A DNA stretch of 14,386 nucleotides from Spirochaetaceae bacterium (GTDB taxonomy: Bacteria > Spirochaetota > Spirochaetia > Treponematales > Breznakiellaceae). The DNA lies in NCBI GenBank assembly GCA_031280705.1, contig JAITGJ010000139.1, positions 1 through 14,386 on the forward strand, in the 5' to 3' direction. Position numbers and translations under genes: made by a program. Below are positions 7,252 to 13,624 of this stretch, in pieces. The notes under the pieces were generated by a model, which saw nothing but the letters and a program-made list of their open reading frames with translations, did no database searches and was not told the origin of the DNA. How positions within the stretch are numbered: position 1 is the first letter of the stretch; every line of letters starts with the position of its first letter.

Positions 7252-7419
7252 TGAAAATGGGACCGGGTTGAACACGCCGCGGCCCTCAGGCGGCGGTTTC
7301 TCCCGCCATCAACCCGCCGCCCGGACGTTTCCCTGCCGCCCATGACTGACATAATTTGCGGCTTACGTTTGGGACGAAGCGGAGGAGCGGCAATTTTTTT
7401 CAGTTTTTTCACATTTTTA
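7252..7419. other. Non-coding stretch, no recognised feature
   Basis: Part of the 926-base gap between the alkaline phosphatase and the URO-D-like gene. Open frames here on both strands are short and lack family features or ribosome binding sites. A T-rich patch (about 7394-7419) precedes the promoter-like sequence. Confidence 0.5.
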
Positions 7420-7448
7420 TTGCCAAAAGCGAAAACCTCAGGTACACT
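7420..7448 (+). promoter_or_regulatory. Putative promoter in the leader region of the URO-D-like operon
   Basis: TTGCCA (7420-7425), a 17-base spacer and TACACT (7443-7448) make a well-spaced sigma-70-type promoter. Transcription would begin near 7455, giving either a leaderless small ORF or a roughly 440-base leader for the URO-D-like gene at 7894. No better promoter for that operon was found closer to it. Confidence 0.5.
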
Positions 7449-7454
7449 ATTCCT

Positions 7455-7556
7455 ATGAAACACGGAATGTCTGCAAGCGTAACCAGGTCCGCCCGCCCCG
7501 TATGCGGCAATTCTCCGGGTACCGGTACCCCCCCCCCCCCTGTGCGCGATGCGTAG
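7455..7556 (+). CDS. Possible leaderless small ORF containing a poly-C tract
   Basis: ATG 7455 lies 6 bases after the -10 box, in the same geometry as the leaderless genes here. The frame encodes 33 residues (MKHGMSASVTRS... ending PPPPVRDA), with the proline run produced by the 13-C tract. With 12 C the frame would instead continue to a stop at 7878, about 140 codons; with 14 C it would stop early. No family is recognised and codon content is unremarkable, so it may be only the 5' leader of the downstream operon. Low confidence that it is translated. Confidence 0.22.
   Translation: MKHGMSASVTRSARPVCGNSPGTGTPPPPVRDA
7517..7530. other. 14-bp perfect palindrome at the edge of the poly-C tract
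   Basis: GGGTACC directly followed by GGTACCC; its last three bases are the first three C of the homopolymer. It could be a protein-binding site or the base of a small hairpin. Confidence 0.6.
7528..7540 (+). repeat. Poly-C tract, 13 C
   Basis: Thirteen uninterrupted C, 80 bases after the promoter-like sequence and about 350 bases upstream of the URO-D-like gene. It is the third long G/C homopolymer in the window. Confidence 0.92.
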
Positions 7557-7624
7557 GCGCAATTCATGTTTACATAACGATTTAACGCAAAAAAACCCGC
7601 CGTTTTTTCTTCGCCAAATAGGGG

Positions 7625-7654
7625 CATCTCTCAAAATTTCAGTTTTTAGAGATG
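7625..7654. repeat. Inverted repeat in the URO-D leader
   Basis: CATCTCT-c-AAAA (7625-7636) pairs with TTTTT-AGAGATG (7643-7654) around a 6-base loop: 11 pairs with one mismatch. The style resembles the hairpin row at 7081-7251. Confidence 0.7.
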
Positions 7655-7778
7655 AACCGCATAAAAACGCATACAGATCCCCGCGGCGTTTGGCCGGCGC
7701 GGACGCTTTGCCGCCGCCCTGCCCGCGGCTTGAGGCGGCCGGCGATATGTTGGTGTTATCCGCTTGCGCGGTTAAACA

Positions 7779-7801
7779 TGATGAATCCGCAGGATTCATC
7801 A
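7779..7801. repeat. Perfect 10-bp inverted repeat upstream of the URO-D-like gene
   Basis: TGATGAATCC (7779-7788), loop GCA, GGATTCATCA (7792-7801). It sits about 90 bases before the start codon, so it is within the expected mRNA leader. Confidence 0.75.
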
Positions 7802-7823
7802 CGGAACGCTGCTCACAAACCGC

Positions 7824-7850
7824 CCCGCTTTCGCGGGCCCCGGGTTTTTT
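7824..7850 (+). terminator. Terminator-like hairpin and T-run in the leader
   Basis: CCCGC (7824-7828), loop TTTC, GCGGG (7833-7837), then CCCCGGG and six T (7845-7850). The gap between stem and T-run makes it imperfect. If functional, it would attenuate transcription 43 bases before the URO-D-like gene. Confidence 0.35.
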
Positions 7851-7893
7851 GAGCGCCGCCCGTAAAATTTCTTTTTGATTTATGGAGGAAAAA

Positions 7894-8943
7894 ATGGCAA
7901 TGCTGTCACCAAAGGAGAACTATCTCCGGCTCGCGCGGGGCGAAATGCCCGATTATGTGCCCAACTTTACGATGGGAGGCATCTGGCCGCCCAGCGGCAC
8001 GCCGACAAAGTACCATCCGGCCCTGCTTGCCGCGCCGCCAATCTTCCCGATGGGCGGCGGCCCCGGCGCCACCGAGTGGAAGGATATGTGGGGCGTTCCC
8101 CATGTGGCCAACGCGGAAACAAACTGGCAGGGACTTCCCAAGCCAAACGCGTTTATTCTTGACGACATTACCAAATGGCCGGATGTGGTCAAGCGGCCCG
8201 ATGTCGCCGCCGCCGATACGTTTGACTGGGAAAAAATGGCAAAGGACAGTACGGCCCACATCAACCGGGAAACAACCGGCGTTATCTGCATGGCCGGCAA
8301 CGGGCCGTTCCAGGCGCTTATCGCTTTTATGGGATTTGAGGAGGGACTCTGCGCGCTTGTTGAGGAGCCTGAAACCTGCCGGGAGCTTCTTGATTTTATG
8401 GCGGATTTCTATATGCCCTACATCGAAAAAACCATTGAGTACTTCAGGCCCGATATTGTCTATCTGCTTGACGATACCGCCGCCCAGCGGGACCCCTTCT
8501 TTTCCATCAGCGTATTCCGCGATATTTTCAAGCCGGTTTACGCCCGCTACGGGAAAATGGCGAAGGACCGGGGCATCCCGATTCAGTTCCACAACTGCGG
8601 GCGCGCGGAGGATTTTGTGGAGGATTATATCGACATCGGCGTTAAATACTGGGATCCGGCGCAGGAATGCAATAATCTCCTTGCCGTCAAGGAAAAGTAC
8701 CGGGGGAAAATCGCCGTTGTTGGCGGGTACAATTTCTACCCGGACGAAAAGTACAACAATGTTACCGAGGATCATGTCCGCGCCACAGTGCGCGCCACGC
8801 TGGACCGGTACGCCGAAGGCGGCGGCTACGCGTGGCTCGGCGGCTATCTGGGACGTTCCGATGAAATGGACATCGCGGCGAAGATCAATACCTGGATCAA
8901 CGATGAGGTTGATACCTACGGCATGAATTTCTACCGGAAGTAG
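7894..8943 (+). CDS. URO-D superfamily protein (uroporphyrinogen decarboxylase-like, probable methyltransferase type)
   Basis: A 349-residue protein of the uroporphyrinogen decarboxylase-like TIM-barrel superfamily. It is probably not HemE, because the N-terminal RQAGR signature of true decarboxylases is absent. IPIQFHNCGR places His233 and Cys235 in the H-x-C motif that binds zinc in MtaA/MtbA-type corrinoid methyltransferases. No cysteine follows in the C-terminal part, so the usual third ligand is missing or replaced. Other family stretches: the acidic RPDIVYLLDDTAAQRDPFFS and a glycine-rich C-terminal GGGYAWLGGYLG. ATG 7894 is chosen over 7882 because GGAGG lies 5 bases upstream. It is followed after 64 bases by an MFS transporter, suggesting an operon in which an imported compound is metabolised. 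A methyl-transfer role is inference. Confidence 0.85.
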   Translation: MAMLSPKENYLRLARGEMPDYVPNFTMGGIWPPSGTPTKYHPALLAAPPIFPMGGGPGATEWKDMWGVPHVANAETNWQGLPKPNAFILDDITKWPDVVKRPDVAAADTFDWEKMAKDSTAHINRETTGVICMAGNGPFQALIAFMGFEEGLCALVEEPETCRELLDFMADFYMPYIEKTIEYFRPDIVYLLDDTAAQRDPFFSISVFRDIFKPVYARYGKMAKDRGIPIQFHNCGRAEDFVEDYIDIGVKYWDPAQECNNLLAVKEKYRGKIAVVGGYNFYPDEKYNNVTEDHVRATVRATLDRYAEGGGYAWLGGYLGRSDEMDIAAKINTWINDEVDTYGMNFYRK

Positions 8944-9007
8944 AAATTTATCACGGCTGTTCTCCGGCCCCTGCGCCGGGGAACACGCATCCTACAGGAG
9001 TAATGCA

Positions 9008-10237
9008 ATGACTACGCAGAAAAAAGCGATTCTTGCGGTTTATGTAATCAGTTTTGTGCTGCTGTTCGCGGGCCTTACCGGAACAACAATCGCCTACATC
9101 ATCAATTCGTATGTTCCAGCGGGATATTCCCCCGGCGCAATTCAGCAGCTTATGTCCATGCCCGCAATTTTTGGCCTTGTTACATCGTTTGTGATCGGCC
9201 CCGTCGCCATCAAGATTAACAAAAAATACCTTACCATGCTCTGCGCGGTGATGGTTTTTCTGTACTTTGTGATTTTCGCCGCAGTGGGCAGCAACGGCCC
9301 CTTCCCCCTGCTGCTGGCGGCGACCGCATTCGGCGGCATTGCCCAGGGGTCGGCCATGACGCTTATGTCTTCCATGATCGGTGAATTTGCCGGTCCCGCC
9401 AAAAGCGCGAATTATGTCGCCATCGGGCTTGCGATCATGAACGCCGGGGGCGCGCTGGTGGCGCTCGCGGGCGGCGCGATTGCGGTGGGGAACGGCGGAG
9501 CCGCCTGGCCGCAGGCGTATTATCTGGGCGTTCTTGTCATTCCCGCGCTCATTATTTTCGGGATTCTTATGCCGAAAAAGCCCGATGACGCGGACGCCGT
9601 TCCCGCGGCCGGCCCGGCGGAAGGAACCCCGCCGCCTCCGCCCGCGGGCGGAAAACTTCCGGTGCGGAACGTGATCATCGGCATCCTCGCGGTGTTCTCT
9701 TCAATCTGTATCTGCGGTTTTCTGTTTTATATTTCTGTCTATATTGTGAACGAATTTAAGCTGGGGACTTCCGTTGAAGCGGGTATTGCCAACAGTATTT
9801 TCACCATTACCGGCGTTGTTACGGGCTTTACCTATGGCATTTGGGCAAAGCTGTTCAGAAAATTCCTTATCGTGGTGTCTTTCGGGCTGGTTACGCTGGC
9901 GCTGTTCTGCATGATGACATTTACCTCGACGCTTCTCGGCGCGTATCTCGGCGCGCTCCTCATGAGTTTTGGCTTCAATATGATGAATCCGTTCATCATG
10001 GGTTTTATCATCAGAATTACGCCGGCCCGCCTGGTTCCGGTGGGAATTTCCTGTCTGATGGCCGGTGCCAATATGGGCATGTTTGCGGCGATTTATGTGC
10101 TGGATTTCCTGTCCGGCCTGCTGGGCGGCGGCCTTGGCAATGTGCTGCTTGTCGCAACCGCCGGCATGGCGATCTGCACGGCCGCCGCGTGGTTTGTGTA
10201 CCAGGAGCCAAAGGCCGGGCACAGCACGGCGGCATAA
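9008..10237 (+). CDS. Major facilitator superfamily transporter
   Basis: A 409-residue permease with two halves of about six membrane segments separated by a Pro/Gly/Ala-rich cytoplasmic loop (about residues 196-220, with a run of five prolines). The loop between segments 2 and 3 reads GPVAIKINKKYLT, a degenerate MFS motif A. Several segments are rich in Gly and Met, e.g. MSFGFNMMNPFIMGFIIR. AGGAG (8996-9000) precedes ATG 9008 by 7 bases. It lies directly downstream of the URO-D-like gene and probably carries its substrate or product; substrate class cannot be told from sequence. No solute-binding partner is present. Confidence 0.85.
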   Translation: MTTQKKAILAVYVISFVLLFAGLTGTTIAYIINSYVPAGYSPGAIQQLMSMPAIFGLVTSFVIGPVAIKINKKYLTMLCAVMVFLYFVIFAAVGSNGPFPLLLAATAFGGIAQGSAMTLMSSMIGEFAGPAKSANYVAIGLAIMNAGGALVALAGGAIAVGNGGAAWPQAYYLGVLVIPALIIFGILMPKKPDDADAVPAAGPAEGTPPPPPAGGKLPVRNVIIGILAVFSSICICGFLFYISVYIVNEFKLGTSVEAGIANSIFTITGVVTGFTYGIWAKLFRKFLIVVSFGLVTLALFCMMTFTSTLLGAYLGALLMSFGFNMMNPFIMGFIIRITPARLVPVGISCLMAGANMGMFAAIYVLDFLSGLLGGGLGNVLLVATAGMAICTAAAWFVYQEPKAGHSTAA

Positions 10238-10281
10238 CCGGTACGGCGGAAGGCGGGGCGTTTTTTGTGTTCCGGCGGCAG

Positions 10282-10303
10282 CACGGGCGGTTTTCCGTCC
10301 GTG
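10282..10303 (+). terminator. Hairpin after the MFS transporter, possible terminator
   Basis: CACGGGCGG (10282-10290), TTTT loop, CCGTCCGTG (10295-10303) with one mismatch, then TTGTTAAT. The U-run is poor, but it is one of only two strong hairpins between this gene and the next. Confidence 0.4.
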
Positions 10304-10352
10304 TTGTTAATCGCAGAATCCCTGTTTTTTCAAATGATGCGCCCGGCGCATT

Positions 10353-10377
10353 GCCCAAGCCGTGTAGCGGCTTGGGC
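10353..10377. other. Perfect 10-bp hairpin abutting the VanY-like promoter
   Basis: GCCCAAGCCG (10353-10362) and CGGCTTGGGC (10368-10377) around a 5-base loop, ending 3 bases before the -35 box. It could end read-through from the MFS gene or bind a regulator. Confidence 0.65.
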
Positions 10378-10380
10378 AGC

Positions 10381-10409
10381 TTGTCCCGCGCCGTCCCGCG
10401 CGGTATACT
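10381..10409 (+). promoter_or_regulatory. Promoter of the VanY-like gene, leaderless type
   Basis: TTGTCC (10381-10386), 17-base spacer, TATACT (10404-10409), then 8 bases to ATG 10418. No Shine-Dalgarno lies in the 8-base interval. This is the cleanest promoter in the window. Confidence 0.75.
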
Positions 10410-10417
10410 GGGCGTCC

Positions 10418-11302
10418 ATGAACCGGAAAAAAACAACGGAGCGCCTGCTCTGTGTATCGTTTTTGTGCTGCGCCCTCGCCGCCGTAGCGCTTTCCTGCGC
10501 GAAACGCGGCGGCGCGGCGGAAGCATACGCGGCGTACCGGGAGGAAGAAGCGTTTATGAGCGCGGAAGCGGCGGAGGACGGCATGGCGCTTGCATTCAGC
10601 CGCTTTCTTGACGGCGTTATTGCCGCGGCGGAACTGCCGCCGGAAACTGCCCGCGTGATACGGGAAGCGGCCGGGGCGGGGCCGCCCTTCATTCTGGAAA
10701 TTCTTACCTGTCTTAACGGAGAAATACCCCTCCATGTGCTTGTTGATAAAAGCCACCCGCTGGGAGAAGGCTATGCGCCGGACGACCTTGTGGAATTGGG
10801 CGGTCCCGGCGCACCGTACCACGTTACCCGCCGGGGCATGACGCTCCGCGCCGCCGCTGCGCGCGCCCTCCATGAGATGGCCAGAGAGGCAGAGCGGGAC
10901 GGCCTTACGCTGACCGTGGGTTCGGCGTACCGTTCCTACGATTATCAGGTTGAAGTGTACGGGCGCATCGTGCGCGAAATGGGCGTCGAGGCCGCGGACC
11001 GGGAATCGGCCCGGCCCGGTTACAGCCAGCACCAAACAGGGCTCGCCGTTGATTTTTCTCCCATTGACGACCGTTTTGCGGACACGCCCGAAGGCCGGTG
11101 GGTACGGGACAACGCGGAACGGTTCGGCTGGTCTGTGTCCTTCCCCGAAGGCGGCGCGGACATTACCGGCTACCGCGCGGAAAGCTGGCACTATCGCTAT
11201 CTGGGCAGGGACCTTGCCGCCTTTACCGCCGCGTATTTCGGCGGGATTCAACAGTACGCCCTCCGCTTCCTCCACGAGTGGGAACAGGCGGAACAGGAAT
11301 AG
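10418..11302 (+). CDS. D-alanyl-D-alanine carboxypeptidase lipoprotein, VanY (M15B) family
   Basis: A zinc peptidase that trims the terminal D-Ala from peptidoglycan peptides, 294 residues. The signal peptide ends in lipobox ALSC, Cys27, so it is membrane-anchored outside the inner membrane. A nonconserved helical region (about 30-95) precedes the VanY domain. In it, VDKSHPLGEGYAPDDLVEL (about 109-127), SAYRSYDYQVEVY (169-181), YSQHQTGLAVDFS with zinc ligands His205 and Asp212, and ESWHYR with catalytic Glu255 and zinc ligand His258 are all intact. The frame opens at 10265, but ATG 10418 gives the signal peptide and sits 8 bases after the -10 box. In a spirochaete this is ordinary wall remodelling; nothing here suggests glycopeptide resistance (no vanH/A/X). 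Confidence 0.93.
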   Translation: MNRKKTTERLLCVSFLCCALAAVALSCAKRGGAAEAYAAYREEEAFMSAEAAEDGMALAFSRFLDGVIAAAELPPETARVIREAAGAGPPFILEILTCLNGEIPLHVLVDKSHPLGEGYAPDDLVELGGPGAPYHVTRRGMTLRAAAARALHEMAREAERDGLTLTVGSAYRSYDYQVEVYGRIVREMGVEAADRESARPGYSQHQTGLAVDFSPIDDRFADTPEGRWVRDNAERFGWSVSFPEGGADITGYRAESWHYRYLGRDLAAFTAAYFGGIQQYALRFLHEWEQAEQE

Positions 11303-11320
11303 TGCGCGTGCGTTACGCCT

Positions 11321-11362
11321 GGCGTATTACGCCTGGCGTATTACGCCCGGCGTATTGCGCCG
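11321..11362. repeat. 14-bp palindromic tandem repeat, three units plus a degenerate fourth
   Basis: Units GGCGTATTACGCCT, GGCGTATTACGCCC and GGCGTATTGCGCCG follow head to tail, with a decayed copy just before (11307-11320). Each core is itself palindromic (GGCGTA-T-TACGCC). The array begins 18 bases after the VanY-like stop and ends 29 bases before the stop of the convergent MFS gene, where it may act as a two-way terminator. Confidence 0.85.
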
Positions 11363-11391
11363 GCGCAACACGGAAAGCGCACTTCCTGAAA

Positions 11392-12729
11392 TTATTGGTT
11401 TCCCGCCGCGTCTTCCGTTTCGTTTTCCGCCGGAGGCTCCGCCCGGCCGGGGAGGCGGCCGGTCAGGGCGCCTGCGGCGCGGAGGGTTTTACTCACCATA
11501 AATGGAATGGACAACAGCATCATCCCCGCGCCGGTTCCGATGAGCAGTAAATCTATCGCCACAACATCCGCGAGCGGACCAAACAGCAGCATGCCAAGCG
11601 GCAGCATAACGCTTGAAACCATCCCGTGCACAGAAAAAACCCTCCCCATAAAGGCGGGGTCCACTGTTGACTGGAGCAATACGGTGGCGGGCGTATTGTA
11701 AAGCGGAATGGTCATGCCGGCCGCCGCCATAATGCCGATATACACAAAGAAATTGGGAACAAGGCCCAGCGCCGCGGCTTCAATGCCGAAAAGAACACAC
11801 GCAAGCGCAAGCGTAACGGTTTTGTTTTTGAAGCCGCCCCATAAGCCTATCAGAATGCCGCCCGCCATCATCCCAAGGGAAAAGGTGATTTCTATCGCCG
11901 TAAGACGCCAGACCTCCACGCCAAAATCCCGCGTAACCTGGAGCGGCGTAAGCAGCGCCATGGGCGATGTTAAAAACATGAAAATCGCCGCAATAACGAT
12001 CATGCGGAAAATATAGCCGTTTTTCCTGATATACCTGAGTCCCGCGCCCAGATCGCGGAAATAGTTGAGACCCTCAGACGATGCCGCGATTCCTTCACCC
12101 GGCGGTTCCGGAACGGCTGACACCCGCGCGGCGGCGGGAGACGGCGATTCCGGCCGCGGCGGAACCTTTACAAAGAAAAATAGAATCGCTATTCCAATGG
12201 CGGCAGTAATCACGTCGAGAAAAAACAGCGATGCAAGCGGCGCGAATGTCATAAGCGCGCCGCTTATCACGGGAGCGGCCAGCATCGTCAGGGACTGAAT
12301 GCTGCCCTGAATGCCGTTTACCCGCGTAAGGTGTTCAGGCGGTACCAGTGCCGGAATAAAGGAACTGAACGCCGGTGCATGGACGCCCTGCCCCAGCGAA
12401 CGCACAACCGCGCAGAGGAGCAGTAGGCCGAAGTTGTCAAATCCCGCCAGCAGGAAAAGCGCCACGACAAGGCTTGCAAACGCGATGGAACCGTCCGCGA
12501 TATTGATGATATATTTTTTGTTGAACCGGTCCGCCCACACGCCGCCAAAGGGAGAAATAAAAAACATGGGCAGAAATCCGGCGATGGTAAACAGCGTCAT
12601 CATTGCGCCTGACTGTGTTTTAAGCGTAATGTGCCACAGTATCGCGTATTGTGTTACCATCGAACCGAACAGCGAGAGGGCCTGCCCTGCCATAAAGAGC
12701 GCGGTATTCTTTTTCCAGTTAATTTCCAT
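11392..12729 (-). CDS. MFS exporter, MefA/MFS_3-like
   Basis: A 445-residue, 12-segment major facilitator of the drug-export type. The N-terminus reads MEINWKKNTALFMAGQALSLFGSMVTQYAILW, as in macrolide-efflux-like proteins. Motif A is GGVWADRFNKKYI after segment 2, and SLGQGVHAPAFSSFIPALVP with a downstream RVNG is typical of the group. A Pro/Ser/Ala-rich central loop (about 195-225) joins the halves, and the tail is polar (GRAEPPAENETEDAAGNQ). Start: an upstream TTG (12735) keeps the frame, but ATG 12729 is preferred because a promoter lies 6 bases upstream and no Shine-Dalgarno exists. It lies downstream of an XRE regulator on the same strand. A drug substrate is not demonstrated. Confidence 0.86.
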   Translation of the reverse strand: MEINWKKNTALFMAGQALSLFGSMVTQYAILWHITLKTQSGAMMTLFTIAGFLPMFFISPFGGVWADRFNKKYIINIADGSIAFASLVVALFLLAGFDNFGLLLLCAVVRSLGQGVHAPAFSSFIPALVPPEHLTRVNGIQGSIQSLTMLAAPVISGALMTFAPLASLFFLDVITAAIGIAILFFFVKVPPRPESPSPAAARVSAVPEPPGEGIAASSEGLNYFRDLGAGLRYIRKNGYIFRMIVIAAIFMFLTSPMALLTPLQVTRDFGVEVWRLTAIEITFSLGMMAGGILIGLWGGFKNKTVTLALACVLFGIEAAALGLVPNFFVYIGIMAAAGMTIPLYNTPATVLLQSTVDPAFMGRVFSVHGMVSSVMLPLGMLLFGPLADVVAIDLLLIGTGAGMMLLSIPFMVSKTLRAAGALTGRLPGRAEPPAENETEDAAGNQ

Positions 12730-12735
12730 TGGCAA

Positions 12736-12764
12736 TGTATATACCGGCGCACCGAAAAAAGCAA
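12736..12764 (-). promoter_or_regulatory. Promoter of the MFS exporter, leaderless type
   Basis: On the minus strand TTGCTT (12764-12759), 17-base spacer, TATACA (12741-12736), then 6 bases to ATG 12729. An overlapping TATATA lies 8 bases from the ATG. Transcription should begin at or just next to the start codon. Confidence 0.62.
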
Positions 12765-12893
12765 GAGCGGCGGCAGGTGTGCATGACGCCCGGCGGATTG
12801 GCCGCCCGCGCGCCGGGGAGCAGATCCCTTGCGCAAGCGCGGACAGATTCCGCTCTTCCGGCAGGGCGTTCCCGGTATGGGGAGGGGCGCACG

Positions 12894-13259
12894 TTACGCC
12901 AGTGTTTGCTCAGGGTCTGCGGCGGAATCCGGGGATCGCGGAGTTTCCTGCCCCAATTGCTTAATCCGGGACGCCACAAACCGGGTAATATCGCCCAAAA
13001 TCTGTTTCTGAACCTTTACCAGTATTTCAGCCTCCGCCGGCGGGCGGATTTCAGCCGCAAAGAGGGCGGGCGGGTCAATGCCGAGGGCGGCGGCTATACG
13101 TTCAAGCATTTTGGGCGTGGGAAACCGCTTTTCAGTTTCAATCAGGGCGATATAGTTGGCCGAGGTATTCACCCGTTCAGCCAGCTGCGCTTGGGTAATG
13201 CCTAAAATACGCCGATGCTCCTTCATATTTAAGGCTAGAACCGTTCTTAGACGTATCAT
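12894..13259 (-). CDS. XRE-family helix-turn-helix regulator
   Basis: A 121-residue DNA-binding protein. Residues about 5-65 form a classic HTH_3 domain: LALNMKEHRRILGITQAQLAERVNTSANYIALIETEKRFPTPKMLERIAAALGID, with the recognition helix around TSANYIALIE. The remaining 55 residues (IRPPAEAEILVKVQKQ...) have no recognised domain. ATG 13259 is the first possible start (a stop codon lies 12 bases upstream in frame); a GGGAG just before it is too close to be a good Shine-Dalgarno. It lies 164 bases upstream of the MFS exporter on the same strand and may regulate it, itself or the neighbouring accessory DNA. Small regulators of this shape are frequent beside mobile elements. Confidence 0.88.
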   Translation of the reverse strand: MIRLRTVLALNMKEHRRILGITQAQLAERVNTSANYIALIETEKRFPTPKMLERIAAALGIDPPALFAAEIRPPAEAEILVKVQKQILGDITRFVASRIKQLGQETPRSPDSAADPEQTLA

Positions 13260-13279
13260 ACTCCCAACTTATTTTTTTC

Positions 13280-13328
13280 ATTGTAGATGCCGGTAAACCC
13301 TTGATAATTTACTACAAGAAAATTATCA
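13280..13328 (-). promoter_or_regulatory. Promoter and putative operator of the XRE gene
   Basis: On the minus strand TTATCA (13307-13302), 16-base spacer, TACAAT (13285-13280), 20 bases before ATG 13259. The -35 box is half of a perfect inverted repeat TGATAATTT (13302-13310) and AAATTATCA (13320-13328), a layout expected for autorepression. Confidence 0.5.
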
Positions 13329-13571
13329 TAAATTTACTAAATGGAAACTTTTATTCATGGAGAAGCATACAACCCCATCAGACAGTTTTCTGTAAGGGAT
13401 TTCCGCTTTTTGGTCCGTTCTTTAGGAATGAAAGGCTCCGCATGGGTCATTTTGACTCACAATCCGCGATAAGCGGAAACCGGCCCGGCAGGGCGGGACA
13501 CACTAAACGGAGGGCGGGAACAGGCCAATTATGTGAAATTGTGCCTAAAATTTATTGATTTATAAAAGCCA
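13329..13571. other. Non-coding transition region between chromosomal and AT-rich DNA
   Basis: No convincing gene; one 85-codon frame (13301-13558) lacks a ribosome binding site and family features. It holds a separated inverted repeat TTTCCGCTT (13400-13408) with AAGCGGAAA (13471-13479), and a short direct repeat of AGGGCGGGA about 30 bases apart (near 13490 and 13521). Composition flips from AT-rich to GC-rich and back, marking a likely junction near 13530-13560. Confidence 0.45.
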
Positions 13572-13615
13572 TTGACAATTTTTCTATTTTATCGGAGACT
13601 ATTATTATATGGAGG
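13572..13615 (+). promoter_or_regulatory. Expression signals of the AT-rich gene
   Basis: TTGACA (13572-13577) is a perfect -35 box, but the best -10 (TATTAT, 13600-13605) is 22 bases away, too far for normal use, so the promoter is unresolved. Shine-Dalgarno GGAGG (13611-13615) lies 9 bases before ATG 13625. Confidence 0.4.
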
Positions 13616-13624
13616 TTAATCAAT

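Noticed and set aside
7194..7802. 202-codon minus-strand frame in the leader of the URO-D-like gene
   Set aside because: Low-complexity translation running through the poly-C tract and several inverted repeats, with no domain or start signal.
7454..7893. Cobalamin riboswitch ahead of the URO-D/MFS operon
   Set aside because: Looked for because of the possible corrinoid link, but no conserved B12-box core could be recognised by eye.
7906..8775. 289-codon frame antisense to the URO-D-like gene
   Set aside because: Shadow of a well-supported gene; its translation has no recognisable family pattern.
7894..8943. HemE, true uroporphyrinogen decarboxylase
   Set aside because: The N-terminal RQAGR substrate-binding signature is missing, while an H-x-C metal motif typical of methyltransferases is present.
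10418..11302. Glycopeptide-resistance gene vanY
   Set aside because: The enzyme family matches, but no vanH/vanA/vanX or two-component genes are nearby; ordinary wall carboxypeptidases share all the motifs.
11321..11362. CRISPR array
   Set aside because: Units are contiguous 14-mers without unique spacers, so this is a simple tandem repeat.
12311..12964. 217-codon plus-strand frame opposite the MFS exporter
   Set aside because: Antisense shadow that runs past the real gene into a promoter region; no family features.
13301..13558. 85-codon frame between the XRE regulator and the AT-rich gene
   Set aside because: No Shine-Dalgarno, mixed composition across a junction, and overlap with the regulator's putative operator.
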